Shown one piece after another: positions 1-10,700 of a DNA stretch of 64,000 nt. A model generated the notes under the pieces. That model had not been told where the DNA came from, did no database searches, and worked only from the letters and a program-made list of their open reading frames with translations. Made by a program: the position numbers and the translations under genes. Location: the NCBI GenBank assembly GCA_036417435.1, contig CM070910.1:16185501-16249500 (forward strand). Reading direction: 5' to 3'. Each line of letters begins with the position of its first letter. Within the stretch, counting starts at the first letter, position 1. Origin of the DNA: Inia geoffrensis (lineage: Eukaryota > Chordata > Mammalia > Artiodactyla > Iniidae).

Positions 1-3000
1 GTGGTAGGTTTCTCTGGAGCTGGCAAAGGCGACCCAGGAACGGACTTGGGGGTCAGTGTCGTGTGTTGAATGAGGGCTGGCCCTGCTCTGTTGCCGCTGA
101 GCCGCCCTGGACTGCACCCTCTGGCAGGAATTGGGACGCCCTTGGGAGTCTGGTCTCTCCCATCCATTAGCTGTGGGATCCTGGGTACACCATCAAAACT
201 TCTCTTTCCCTCAGTCTTGTCACCTGCAACGCGAGGAACTCTTTCCATGTCCCAGGGACTTTGGGATTTTCCAAAGGTGACATACCAGCAGGCACTTATA
301 ACTAGAAAACACAGTGCCCATGTGAGCTGCTGTTTCTCTACAGCTCTTATCCCTCTCCTGTTCTCACTCTTCTGTTTCTCATTTATTTTTTTCCTTAGGG
401 GCTCTTCCAGCCAGAGGTTACAGCCTTTGTGGCCCCGAGCCCCTCCCTCTGGATTGGCTGATTCTAGAAGACCTGATCTGACCCCCGTTGTGTCACTTGT
501 GAGGTGTCCCTCCCTTCCTTTCCTGCTGTTCTGTCAGGTCCTGAACCCACCTCCACAGCCTTGACACTGAGCACAGAGCAGCAGCGTGCCGCACTGACCA
601 TGTCAGAGCTCAGGAGACCTGGGAAGATTTTCAAAGTGTCACTAATCATCTGTGCTGTTTGTGACTTCCAGTCAAGATTGAGGAAGAAAACTAAGATGAA
701 ATTGGTTATACTTTCAGGTCTTAAAAATAGAAAGGAAAAAGTAGCCGTTGGCAGTGGTGCAGCTCAAGGGCCGACACAGCTGAAGGGGGAGGGTTGTGAC
801 CTGAGGCTGCAGAGAACAGTCTCCCACCCCCCACGTTCTCCCTTATTTGGAAATTTTATGAGGAAATGAAGTGATTTTAAAGCCTCAAGGGGGAGGGGGC
901 GGGGAAAGCCTCTGAAGTAGGTGAATTCTTTCAGTTAATTTCGTGTAAAAACAGCCCTCCTGTCCCACACATAGCCTTTCAGAAGTCTGCTCAGAAAAGG
1001 AGCCCTGTTGAAACTTGAGGGTTCTATGGGGAGCTGCCAAGGTCAGGGTCCCACTCCCTCTCCCCCACCCCAGCGGAAAGGGCCAAGTTCTTTCAGTTTG
1101 AAAATGTTCATGTTTCTGTCATACCGGAACGCAAAGTCACCAAACGAATGTGGACTCTCCTCGTAGCTGTTACTTGGTGACCCAAGAGAAGTCACCTGAC
1201 ACAGGCGTATTTTGGTTTTTCCATTTCTGTGATGGCAAGGTGTTGCCTCTGTCCTGAACACAACTCAAAGCAACCCATTATTTTGGGCATCTACTTATGG
1301 TCAATCTCTGCCATTTAGTAGCTGTATAGCCTTTACTCTGTACCACTCTGAACCTCAGTTTCTTCATTTGTGAGAAGGGAGTACTTTTATCTACCCTGTC
1401 TAACCACCAGGGATGATGGGAAGTTCAAGTAAGAGTCTCTACAAGAAAGCGACGTGGGAATGAAGAACAACGTGAATACAGACTTTTACGTTCGTGTTGC
1501 CTGTACTGTCTTTCTTCTCTTTCCTTTTCTCTCGTTTGTGTTCCCTCCCTCTTTTCTTTCTTCCACCCATCCTCTCAAGCCTCCCTTCTCTCTCTCTTCC
1601 AAACCCAAATAAGTGCTACAGAGCAGGCGTAAGCAGGGAGGGGAGGAGGTGGGAGCGACTGGGGCCACCGGGACTGGGAAGGTTTCTCCGAGGAGGTGAC
1701 AGTGGGGTTCGGTCTGGTGGAGGAGGGGCGCTCCACAGTGGGAAGGGCCCGAGGGGAGGCCTCCAGGCCTGAGAGACCAGGGTCTTTCAGGGACAGTGAA
1801 CAATCCCTGGTGTGAGGCCTGCCTGCCGGGCGGGTGAGTGTCCCCTTCCTCTGTGGACATTGGGCCAAAGCTGGACCCTGGCCCAAGGGAACAACCTTCC
1901 TGAGAGAAAAGGATTGGCCACTGGTCAGGGAAAAGGTGAGACTGGACTAGAGGTACGTGGCCATCGAGACTGGAGAAGGGGTTGCTGCCGTTGAGAGGGG
2001 CCTTGCCTCTCATGCTGACGGGTTTGACATCCACTATTAAGGACCCCAAAGAAATTTTGCTTATGTGGGCTATAGCTATCTATGCATATGTACCTTATTA
2101 GAAACGAAAGCTATGAAATTTAAAAATATTCATTTATTTTAAAATCAGAATAAACCAATTATATTAATGATGTATTTTATGAAAAAGAACTCTATTTTCC
2201 AAAACCCGCAAAATTTATAAGAAGACTGGCACTGATTTACATTTTTTGCAAATCTCTTTAATAGCCAGTTTAATAGAAGACCACTTGCTTCTCATATCTG
2301 CTTCCACATTCAAGCTGTCACAATATCACAACGACACGTAGCCTCTGGGATACTTCATGGTACACTCATGAGAGGATGAGAGTGAAAAAAACCCAAATTA
2401 CACCTAAGCATTATTATGGAAATAGTTTTTACCTTAAAGACTCCCTGAAAGGGTCTTGGGCTCCCCCTGGACCCCACTTTGAGAACCACTGAAGTGGGCT
2501 CAGCAAATGCCTGGTGAGCGACAGCATTCTGAGTTCCCACAGCACTTTATCGAATAGCCTGCAGGGCATTTATCTCCTAGATTTACAGCTATGTGTGCCT
2601 GGTGCTCAGCAAGAGGTCTGAGCCAGAAGTGCCGTTGTGTGCTCCTTGATCTAGGGACTGGTGGAGGGCATGAAGGGGAGGGAAGATGGCCTGGGCAGGG
2701 CCCTGACATTGAACAAGGGAGCAGAGGCTAAGGAAAGAGCTGGAAAGACTTAGGAGGAGACACAGGCCAAGTTGTACAGCCTAAGGGAGAAGAGAGTTTC
2801 AAGAAGGAGATGGTCCAAAATTTTTGGATTTAAAAATCACAAGGAAGGGTGTGGTCCACAGAGTCAAATGTCGAAGAGAGTTTGCCTAAGGCGAGGAGTG
2901 TGAAGGTGCTGTTGGATTTGGCAGTTTGGATGTCACGGTGACCTTGGGGGCAGTTTTGGTGTTGCAGCAGTCAGTGGGCCAGGTGGGTGGGAGCTGACAA

Positions 3001-5325
3001 GTGGAGGCTGCAACAGAGACCTCTCCTTCCAGGAGGTTGGCTTACAAATGCCCTTGACCTGCTAGCCCCAGGCATTGTGAGTCCTGCCTGGGTTCCAGCA
3101 CTACAGGGAGAGACCCTGCAGGAGGGGGGACGGCCATGCTGGGAACCCAGAAGAGAGAATGTTGCAGAGGATTCCAATAAGAGACTAGGAACTGAGGATA
3201 AAGAACCTGTAATAGTGAGGAGAGGATGAGGTGAAGTGATAGATGTGTGTGAATGTGCGCTGAGCATGAAGTGTAACAGGGAAAGATCGAAGACCATCTG
3301 AATTTCTGTCATTTGGCATATGGATAAACACCATTCATTCATTCAACACATATGCATTGAGTTTCAGCTGTGTCAGGCACTGTTCTAAATGCTGGGGTTA
3401 CAGTGGGCAGCAGAACAGGTAAACCGGCAGGGAAAGCATGTTCCAAAATGCCTTTTTAGTAAGAAAAGTATGTTGCTAAACAACAAGTCCAGAATGATAC
3501 TATTTATATGAAAATCACCTCCCTTAAACAGTATATGTGTGTATCTATTAGATATGCAAGTAAATGCATAGAAAAAACTCTAGAAGGAGACAGGAGAGGC
3601 AAGTGGGATTTGGGGTATGTATGAAGAGACTTTATATCTTTTTATTTGCTATACTTCTACATTGCTTCAGTTTCTCACACTCAATATATTTTCATGATTA
3701 TTTCTATATTTTAAAAGGCTTTTTGAAAGATGTAGGTCTCTGTGAGTAGAAAAGAGAGAGGGACCCAGCCTGTCCAGTGTCCCCTTTGGCTCAGTCATCT
3801 TTTTCTTGTAAACGTCTGTCAGGTTGCAGCCCACTGCCCAACACTACCCCAAAGGTGTAGGCCAGGCAGTGATGGCTGAGTAGAAAGGATCAAATTTGGG
3901 TTAGGACCTTCTATTTTAGAGGTTCAGTATGATCTGAGTTAATTGCTAGGGAAAGCTGTGCCAGTGCACAGAACTGAATTTAGGTCAGAGCGTTGTGTTT
4001 CTGGGAATAGAATTCACCAAGGGGCATTTTCCGGTATTTAAGCCGAGGAGCTGTATTAGTTTGCCAGGCCCGCCATGACAAAATACCACAGACTTGGTAT
4101 TTATTTTATGCACGTATAATACGTATACAATCGGCCCTCCATATCCTCGAATTCAACCAATTGTGGATTCAAGATATTCGAAGAAAAATCCCAGAAACTT
4201 CCCAGACCCAGGCCCTGGGAGGCTGAGGCCCTCACCTGCTCTGTCCTGCCACCTGTCCTCCTTCCTGGCCTGGTGGGACCTGGCTGAGGGGCAAGACTGA
4301 CCCACGGAGGAAGGGGGAATCTGTATATGCCACTGCTTCCCCTGTCTTGGCTAACCCGCGTTCCCCCTGAACAGCTAACTAAACTCAAAGAGTTCCCAAA
4401 GCCTGAGACCTGGGCCATTCAAGCAAAACTTAAATTTCCCACGCCCTGGCAACTATTTACATGGCATTACATTGCTTTAGGTCTTATAAGTAATCTAGAG
4501 AGGCTTTAAACTATACCGGTGGATATGCTTAGGTTGTATGCAAATACTAAGGCATTTTATATAAGGGACTTGGGCATCCACAGAGTTTGGTATCTGCAGG
4601 GGTCCTGGAGCCTGCCCCCTGCCCCCAATACCAAGGGATGACTTTATAGGTATACTTTTTAATTTATTATTATCATTATTATTACTATTATTATTATCAT
4701 CACCTCCTCACAGTTCAGGTGGCCAGAAGCCTGAGATCACAGTGTCGGTGGGGCTGGTTCCTTCTGAGGCCTCTCTCCTTAGCTGGTCGATGGCCTTTTC
4801 CCCCCTGTGCTTTCGCATGGCCTTCCCTCTGGACCCAGCTGTGCCCGGATCTCCTCTTCTTATGTGGACACCAGTCCTATTGCATTAGGGCCCACTCCAC
4901 TGACCTCCTTTTACCTTAATCACCTCTCCAAAGACCCTATCTCCAAATGGTCACATACTGGGGGGATGGGGGATGGGCTTCAACATATGAATTTGGTGGT
5001 GGTGGGGAAACAATTCAGCCATAGCAGAGCCTCAAAAACATTTCTTTGGCCTGTGCACAAGTGTCCCCAGGGCTGGGTGGCCTGCTCAGCGGCTCTGGGT
5101 CCCTCTGGCCCCCTTGCGGGGACCGGGAGTGGGGTGAAGGCCTGGGAGAGCCACTAGTACAGGCACCGTGGTCGCATCGCGGCTCTTCAAGCACACTGAG
5201 CCACTGAAACTCCTCAGGGGACCAGGCCCCGATGTGACTTCCTGACAGATAAGCAGGGGGGAGAGAGCACCCATAATTCGCCTCCTCTGCCCAGGAAACA
5301 CCTGATGGATGCCTTTTCTCTCTAG
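1..5325. other. Region upstream of the first coding exon (promoter or first intron)
   Basis: No coding exon recognised. 1-1295 and 2505-3330 look unique. 1300-1430 is a MIR relic. 1501-1615 is a pyrimidine-rich tract. 2040-2500 resembles an old hAT/MER-type DNA transposon, ending in a typical GAGAACCACTG-like tail. 3335-3430 is an old dispersed repeat, and 3430-3730 an AT-rich piece like an old L1 3' end. 4052-5027 is another old dispersed repeat, interrupted by the MER2-like element. No CpG island or obvious first exon was seen, so the promoter may lie outside the window. Confidence 0.5.
4128..4644. mobile_element. MER2/Tigger-like nonautonomous DNA transposon, internally interrupted
   Basis: Left end CAATCGGCCCTCCATATCC and right end CCAAGGGATGACTT are imperfect inverted ends of the Tigger/MER2 type, flanked by TA at 4126-4127 and 4645-4646. 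Body sequence typical of MER2 is seen at 4140-4205 and 4420-4640. About 190-220 bp of GC-rich sequence in between is not MER2. Confidence 0.7.
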
Positions 5326-5328
5326 CGC

Positions 5329-5499
5329 ATGCCGGTAGGGCTCTGCCAGGAGGAGGCCGGCGGCAGGATCCTCACGGGGGCCCAGCTGGTACAGCATGGA
5401 GTGCTCGAGCAAGATGGAGTTCTTCCAGAAGCTGGGCTACGGCCGGGAGGACGTGCTCAGGGTGCTGGGCAAGCTGGGCGAGGACGCCCTGGTCAATGA
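5329..5499 (+). promoter_or_regulatory. Overlapping upstream ORF across the ZC3H12D start codon
   Basis: An ATG at 5329, four bases past the predicted exon boundary, opens a 56-codon frame that is +1 relative to ZC3H12D and stops at TGA 5497-5499, 100 nt past the main start. Its context is weak (C at -3, C at +4), while the main start is strong, so leaky scanning could serve both. It is present only if splicing uses the AG at 5325 or 5294, which is inferred. A regulatory role is inference. Confidence 0.45.
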
Positions 5500-5700
5500 C
5501 GTGCTGCAGGAGCTGATCCAGACGGGCAGCCGGCCCAGCGCCCGCGAGGGCAGCGCCGCGCCCCTGCTCGTTGCCAGGGGCTCCTGTGGGAACCCCGACT
5601 CTGCCCAGCGCGGGCTGAGGGCAGACCCGGAGGAGGACAGAGGAGACCCAGCCAGTTCCTTGCGACCCATAGTGATCGACGGCAGCAACGTGGCAATGAG
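5396..5700 (+). CDS. ZC3H12D: ZC3H12D coding exon 1: UBA-like segment and start of nuclease domain
   Basis: Encodes residues 1-101 and two bases of codon 102. The ATG at 5396 is chosen because A at -3 and G at +4 make a strong initiation context and because the protein from there matches the family N-terminus. A second in-frame ATG in strong context follows at 5414 (M7). Residues 7-45 are the UBA-like helices; 46-87 is a poorly conserved linker; the exon ends in the DGSN motif of the PIN-like fold (D95-N98), whose aspartate is catalytic in the family. A pyrimidine tract and AG at 5324-5325, with an alternative AG at 5293-5294, show that this exon also carries 5' UTR and that a non-coding exon lies upstream. 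The donor begins at 5701. Confidence 0.95.
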
Positions 5701-7674
5701 GTAGCTTTCTTTCGTCCCCTAGCCGCGGGCGGGGAGAACTGCCCCTCTTCTCCGTGGGTCTGTCCGAGGAGCTTTGGAGCCCATGGATGGGGCTTGGAGT
5801 CCCCATTCTGTCCCTCAGTAGCTGTGTGGCCTTCACTAAGTCAGTTAACCCCTCTGAGCCTCACTTCCTCCACCTGTAACGTTGGTCTACAACCTCCGTA
5901 GGAGGTAATTGTAAGAACTGGAGCTGCACAGAAATGCCTAGGGCAGTGCTGACACAAAGTAAGTGTTCAACAAACGGCAGCTTTTATCGTACTAACTCAG
6001 GGATAATCGGGGAAGAGCCTAGAGCTGGGCCTTGGTGAGCATGGCTCCCTGTCTGTCTGGTGTCTGTCCCTGACCAGCTGTGTGACTCTGGGAAAGCGGG
6101 GGTATCTCAAGCTTCCTCCTCTGTGACACAGGTCAGGAGAGAACTTTTCTACTCCCCTCAAGGTTATGAGAAACAGATGGGAAAACGTAATACTTGAACC
6201 GTGCTGGAAGCCCTCTGCTGGGGGTTGTGAGCCGTGCTGGTGGCGGCCCTGGTGGTGGAGTGGCTCCCTAGCTGGGTGCGGGAGGTGTGCTTGTGGCCCC
6301 TGGGCTCTAGCGGCAGTGTTATACTGGTGTATTGGCATCTTTGTGTGTTTCGGTGATGAGAGCTTTGCCCCCCGCCCTCATCTTTCCTGGAGAGGCCAAG
6401 TTCAGCTGAGAGAGAAGCTCTGCAGCCTCACCCACACTCCGCACTGGGCATGGAGGAGGCTTTGCCCAAACAAGCGCATGATTTTACTGTTTGGCTTAGC
6501 TGCAGCCCAGCAGAGGGCAGAGCCATAGGAAGTCGGTCACTCACAACTACAAATAGATGCACGTCCCTTTCCAAAAGCTGAGCCACGGTGGATGGAGAAG
6601 AGCAGTGTTATCGGCGCTGAATGTGTCAACAGGGTATTCTTTCGCTGACAGGCTGAGTGGTTTTCCCTGAAAATTTGGGCTCGCTTTTTTGTTTGTTTTT
6701 AAATTAAAAAAAAAATTATTATTTGGTTGTGCCAGGTCTTAGTTGCAGCAGGTAGGCTCCTTAGTTGCGTCATGCATGTGGGATCTATAGTTCCCTGGCC
6801 AGGGATCGAACCTGGCCCCCTTGCAGGGTGGTGGTGGTGGTGGTGGGGGGCGGGAGTCTTAATCACTGCGCCACCAGGGAAGTCCCTGGGCTCACTTTGG
6901 ATTGGGTGCTGCAGGACAGAAGTGTGGAAAGGTTAACTCAAGATGGCCCAGGCTTGGGGGCAGTTCCAATATGCCCTGCTTGGTGTGTAGGACAAGTTCA
7001 TTCAAGCGTTCATTCAAGTTTTAGCCAGCCAAGTCTCCCTGGGCTTGATTATGTCAATAGGCAATGGAGCCCTGCCATTTCCCCGGGGCCTAGGAGCTGG
7101 TCCTTCGGTCTCTAAAGCATTCTCTCACACGTGCTCTGTGGAGGCACCAGATAGGTGAGACTCTGAAATCCTGCTTAATTCAAGATCTCTGGGGGAGTTA
7201 AAGGGATTTTTAAGAATCCAGTAGGTTCTGAGCATCCTAGGAAGAAAGTCTGCTGGGTTCTGAGAGGGGGCCTGGCCTCTGCCTGGTCTGGATGAGGCAT
7301 CTCTTCCTCTGGACATCAGTAGAAAGACATGGGTTACATGTAAAGGTTTTTTCGATATGGACCATTTTTAAAGTCTTTATTGAATTTGTTACAATATTGC
7401 TTCTGTTTTGGTTTCTTGGCCGTGAGGCATGTGAGATCTTAGCTCCCCTACCAGGGATCGAACCCGCACCCCCTGCATTGGAAGGCAAAATCTTAACCAC
7501 TGGACTGCCAAGGAAGTCCCTGGCTTGTATTTAAAGTAAGATGATATTGCTTAAATCGAAGCCCTTTCCAGTCCTAAGATTATATGAGCTCTCCGATTCC
7601 AGATCAAAAGAGCAGAATGGCTGCCGGGTAAAACAACTACTTCGGGCGCTACAGGAAAGCATTCTCCCTTTGGG

Positions 7675-7706
<32 letters not shown>

Positions 7707-10700
7707 ACTATTTATTTATTTATTTGGCTGCACTAGGTCTCAGCTGCGGCACGTAGGGTCTTCGTTGCCGTGTGTGCTCTGGCGTGTGGGATCTTCTTTG
7801 TTGCGGCATGCCAACTCCCAGTTGTGGCATGTGGGATCTAGTTCCCTGACTAGGGATTGAAAACAGGCCCCCTGCAGTAGGAGCGCAGAGTCTTAGCTGC
7901 TGGACCACCAGGGATGCCCTAGGGACCAGACGTTTTTCAGGAACGGCTACAATAGGGTGATTGTGGAGGGTTTTCTTTTGATGAAAGTCTCTGTTGCTGC
8001 TTGGAATTCACATTTAAACCACGTCCTCTATTTGCACGTGACCTAGACGTGTTCTGGGTAAATCCATTTAGTCCCACCCCGCCCTCACCTCCTACGATTG
8101 TAATTAGTCTGTGGCTTACAAATGGAAACCATCTCTCAGGCTTATCATGAACATGTGTGTGTCAGAACATGAATTCTTTCAGACTCGTGCTGCCTAAAAA
8201 CGACCTCAGATACCTAGAACACACGTATTTGTGTGTGTTCTCAGGGTGTGTACGTACATATATGCACATATACACAAACATCCCCTCCCCTGCCCCCCTG
8301 CATCCCCTTAGTTAGGAACAAAAAGAGAAATTTCACAGCTCCCTGATGGTGGGACTTAATTTGTTCAAAGGCACGTCTGGGAGAGGGCTGGGGTCTGATG
8401 TTCAGATCCACCCCTGCTCCTTCTCCTGCAATAACACCTCCTGTGTCCTCCAACCAGAGTTTCAGGAGGACCCCTGAGCTCAGGCTCTGCCAGATCCTCG
8501 TTGGTAAAGGATATCTCCCAGTGTGGGGCGCATCTTTAGAGGGGCCAGATTATTGAAACCCAGCATGCTGCCTACTCGTTATCTGCTGACCTCAAAACTC
8601 AGTTAACCTCAGAAACACGGTTTCTGAAGATTCTCCTCCGCTGAGGTTTTGTAGCATCGCAGGCATCGCCGTTCTCTGATTTTGAAGTTGCTGCTGCTTC
8701 CTGTGCTGTCTGGTCCTGGAAGGAGTGGGGAGGAGCCTAAAACACAGGTTGGGATGCATGTCCTTTCTGCCCTGAGCAGGCGAGAAGCGTGTCTTCTGTT
8801 GGCAGCCGCATCCCATAGGGTGCCTGCTGCCAACTTGCGGACTGTGGCTCTGTCCCCTGGAGGCTGGGACTGTGCCTGCCTTCGCTCACAGAGAACAAGA
8901 GCCTGACTTTTCAGCCATGTTATTTTTTTTTTTCCTCATTATCTTTGGGACGTTGTGTTTCAGTGGATCTTTAAAGACCAAAAGAATCTGTATTAGTTTC
9001 TATTGCTGCTATATCAAAATTACCACACAAATGTAGTGACTTCAAACAGCTCAAATGTATTGTCTCGTAGTTCTGGAGGTCAGAAGTCTGGCCTGGGTCT
9101 CCCTGGGTTGAAATCAAGGTGTCGGCAGAGCTGTGCTCCTTTCGGGAAGCTCTAGGGGATGATGTTTTCTTGCCTTTTCCGGCTTCTGGAGGCCACCTGC
9201 ATTCCTTGGCTTATAGCCCCTTCCATCTTCAAAGCCAGCAGTGGCCTGAAATGATTTACAAAAAGTAGAACCCGTATACATATATTGGTTCCCTTGGGAG
9301 AAGATCCACAGCTTCCAGTAGCTACTTAGAAGGTCTGTGATCCCCAAAACGTAAAGAACCACTGATGTAGAATGAGCAGTTCTAGATAATGTCATGCTTT
9401 ACGGGAGGGCTCTAAGCCTCTCCATTAGCACAGAGAATGTGAGAGGGGGTCATCTGTCCTTGCCTCTGACCATCTGAGTGGAGAGAGGAAAAAGCACAGG
9501 AAGGGCCTAGAAGGGCTTGGCCAAGATCAACACTGGCTCCATCAGACCCTGGCCTCCATCCTTGTGCTCTGACCATACCATCACTCTAGAAGTTTCCATG
9601 GGTTCCTCTCCCCAGAGCCTCAGAATGTGTAGCCCAAGTCTATTTGTAGTGGCTGAACCCAGTAGGCCTGGGGTGGCTGCTCTTTGGAGATCGGCAGTGA
9701 GGGTCACTGGTCAAGTGCTTTTTAAAATAAGTGGGAATGTATTTGTTCGGAGCACACATCTTGTTCAAGTCATTTCAAAAGGACCATACCACCCAATTCC
9801 AAAAACCTCCCATCTCCCCACTGTAACAACAAAAGGAGTCTATTTGGTTCTTACAAGCAGGAGCAATGGCTTCATTTATCATTTCCTAAGTGGTGGGTCA
9901 ACTTCAATGTGAATTCTAAGTTGCAGTGGCGGGCGTGTAAGATTGGGACCTGGGAAGCAGACCTCATGCTTGTCCGTAGTTTTGCAGAAATCCTTGTATT
10001 TCACGTAGGAAGCTAGGGAGGTCAGGAGCAGGGGACAGAACATAGGGCTTAAGAGTCCGAAGATCTGAGTTCTGACCTCTAGCCTAGGGCTGCCCAATAG
10101 AGCAGCTCCCTGTGAGGATAGAAAGTTCTTTACCCGCATATGGTGGTCCATATGGTGGCCGCTTGCTACATGGGGCTGCCGAGCACTGGAAATGTGGCTG
10201 GTGTGGCAGAGGAGCTGAATTTCCAATTTTATTTCTTTTGAATTAACTTGAAGTGTAAATAGCCACATGTGGTGAGTGTCTGCATAATGGACGGTGCAGC
10301 TGTAGCTCCTCAGCTTACCTACTGTGTGACCTCCGCATGCATCACCGGACCTTTTTAAAAAAATTTTTTTTAATTTAATTTAATTTTTTTATACAGCAGG
10401 TTCTTATTAGTTATATGTTTTATACACATTAGTGTATACATGTCAATCCCAATCTCGCAGTTCATCCCACTACCCCACCCCCCGCTTTCCCCCCTTGGTG
10501 TCCATACGTTTGTTCTCTGCATCTGTGTCTCTATTTCTGCCCTGCAAACCGGTTCATCTGAACCATTTTTCTAGGTTCCACATATATGCGTTACTATACG
10601 ATATTTGTTTTTCTCTTCCTGACTTACTTCACTCTGTATGACAGTCTCTAGGTCGGTCCATCCACGTCTCTACAAATGACCCAATTTCGTTTCTTTTTAT

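Noticed and set aside
1486..2049. Minus-strand open frame of 187 codons in the upstream region
   Set aside because: Low-complexity, no recognisable domain, overlapping open frames on the other strand; likely chance in a pyrimidine-rich region.
1..5325. Non-coding first exon, CpG-island promoter or PPIL4 end
   Set aside because: An upstream exon is required by the acceptor at 5325, but no convincing exon, CpG island or PPIL4 sequence could be located.
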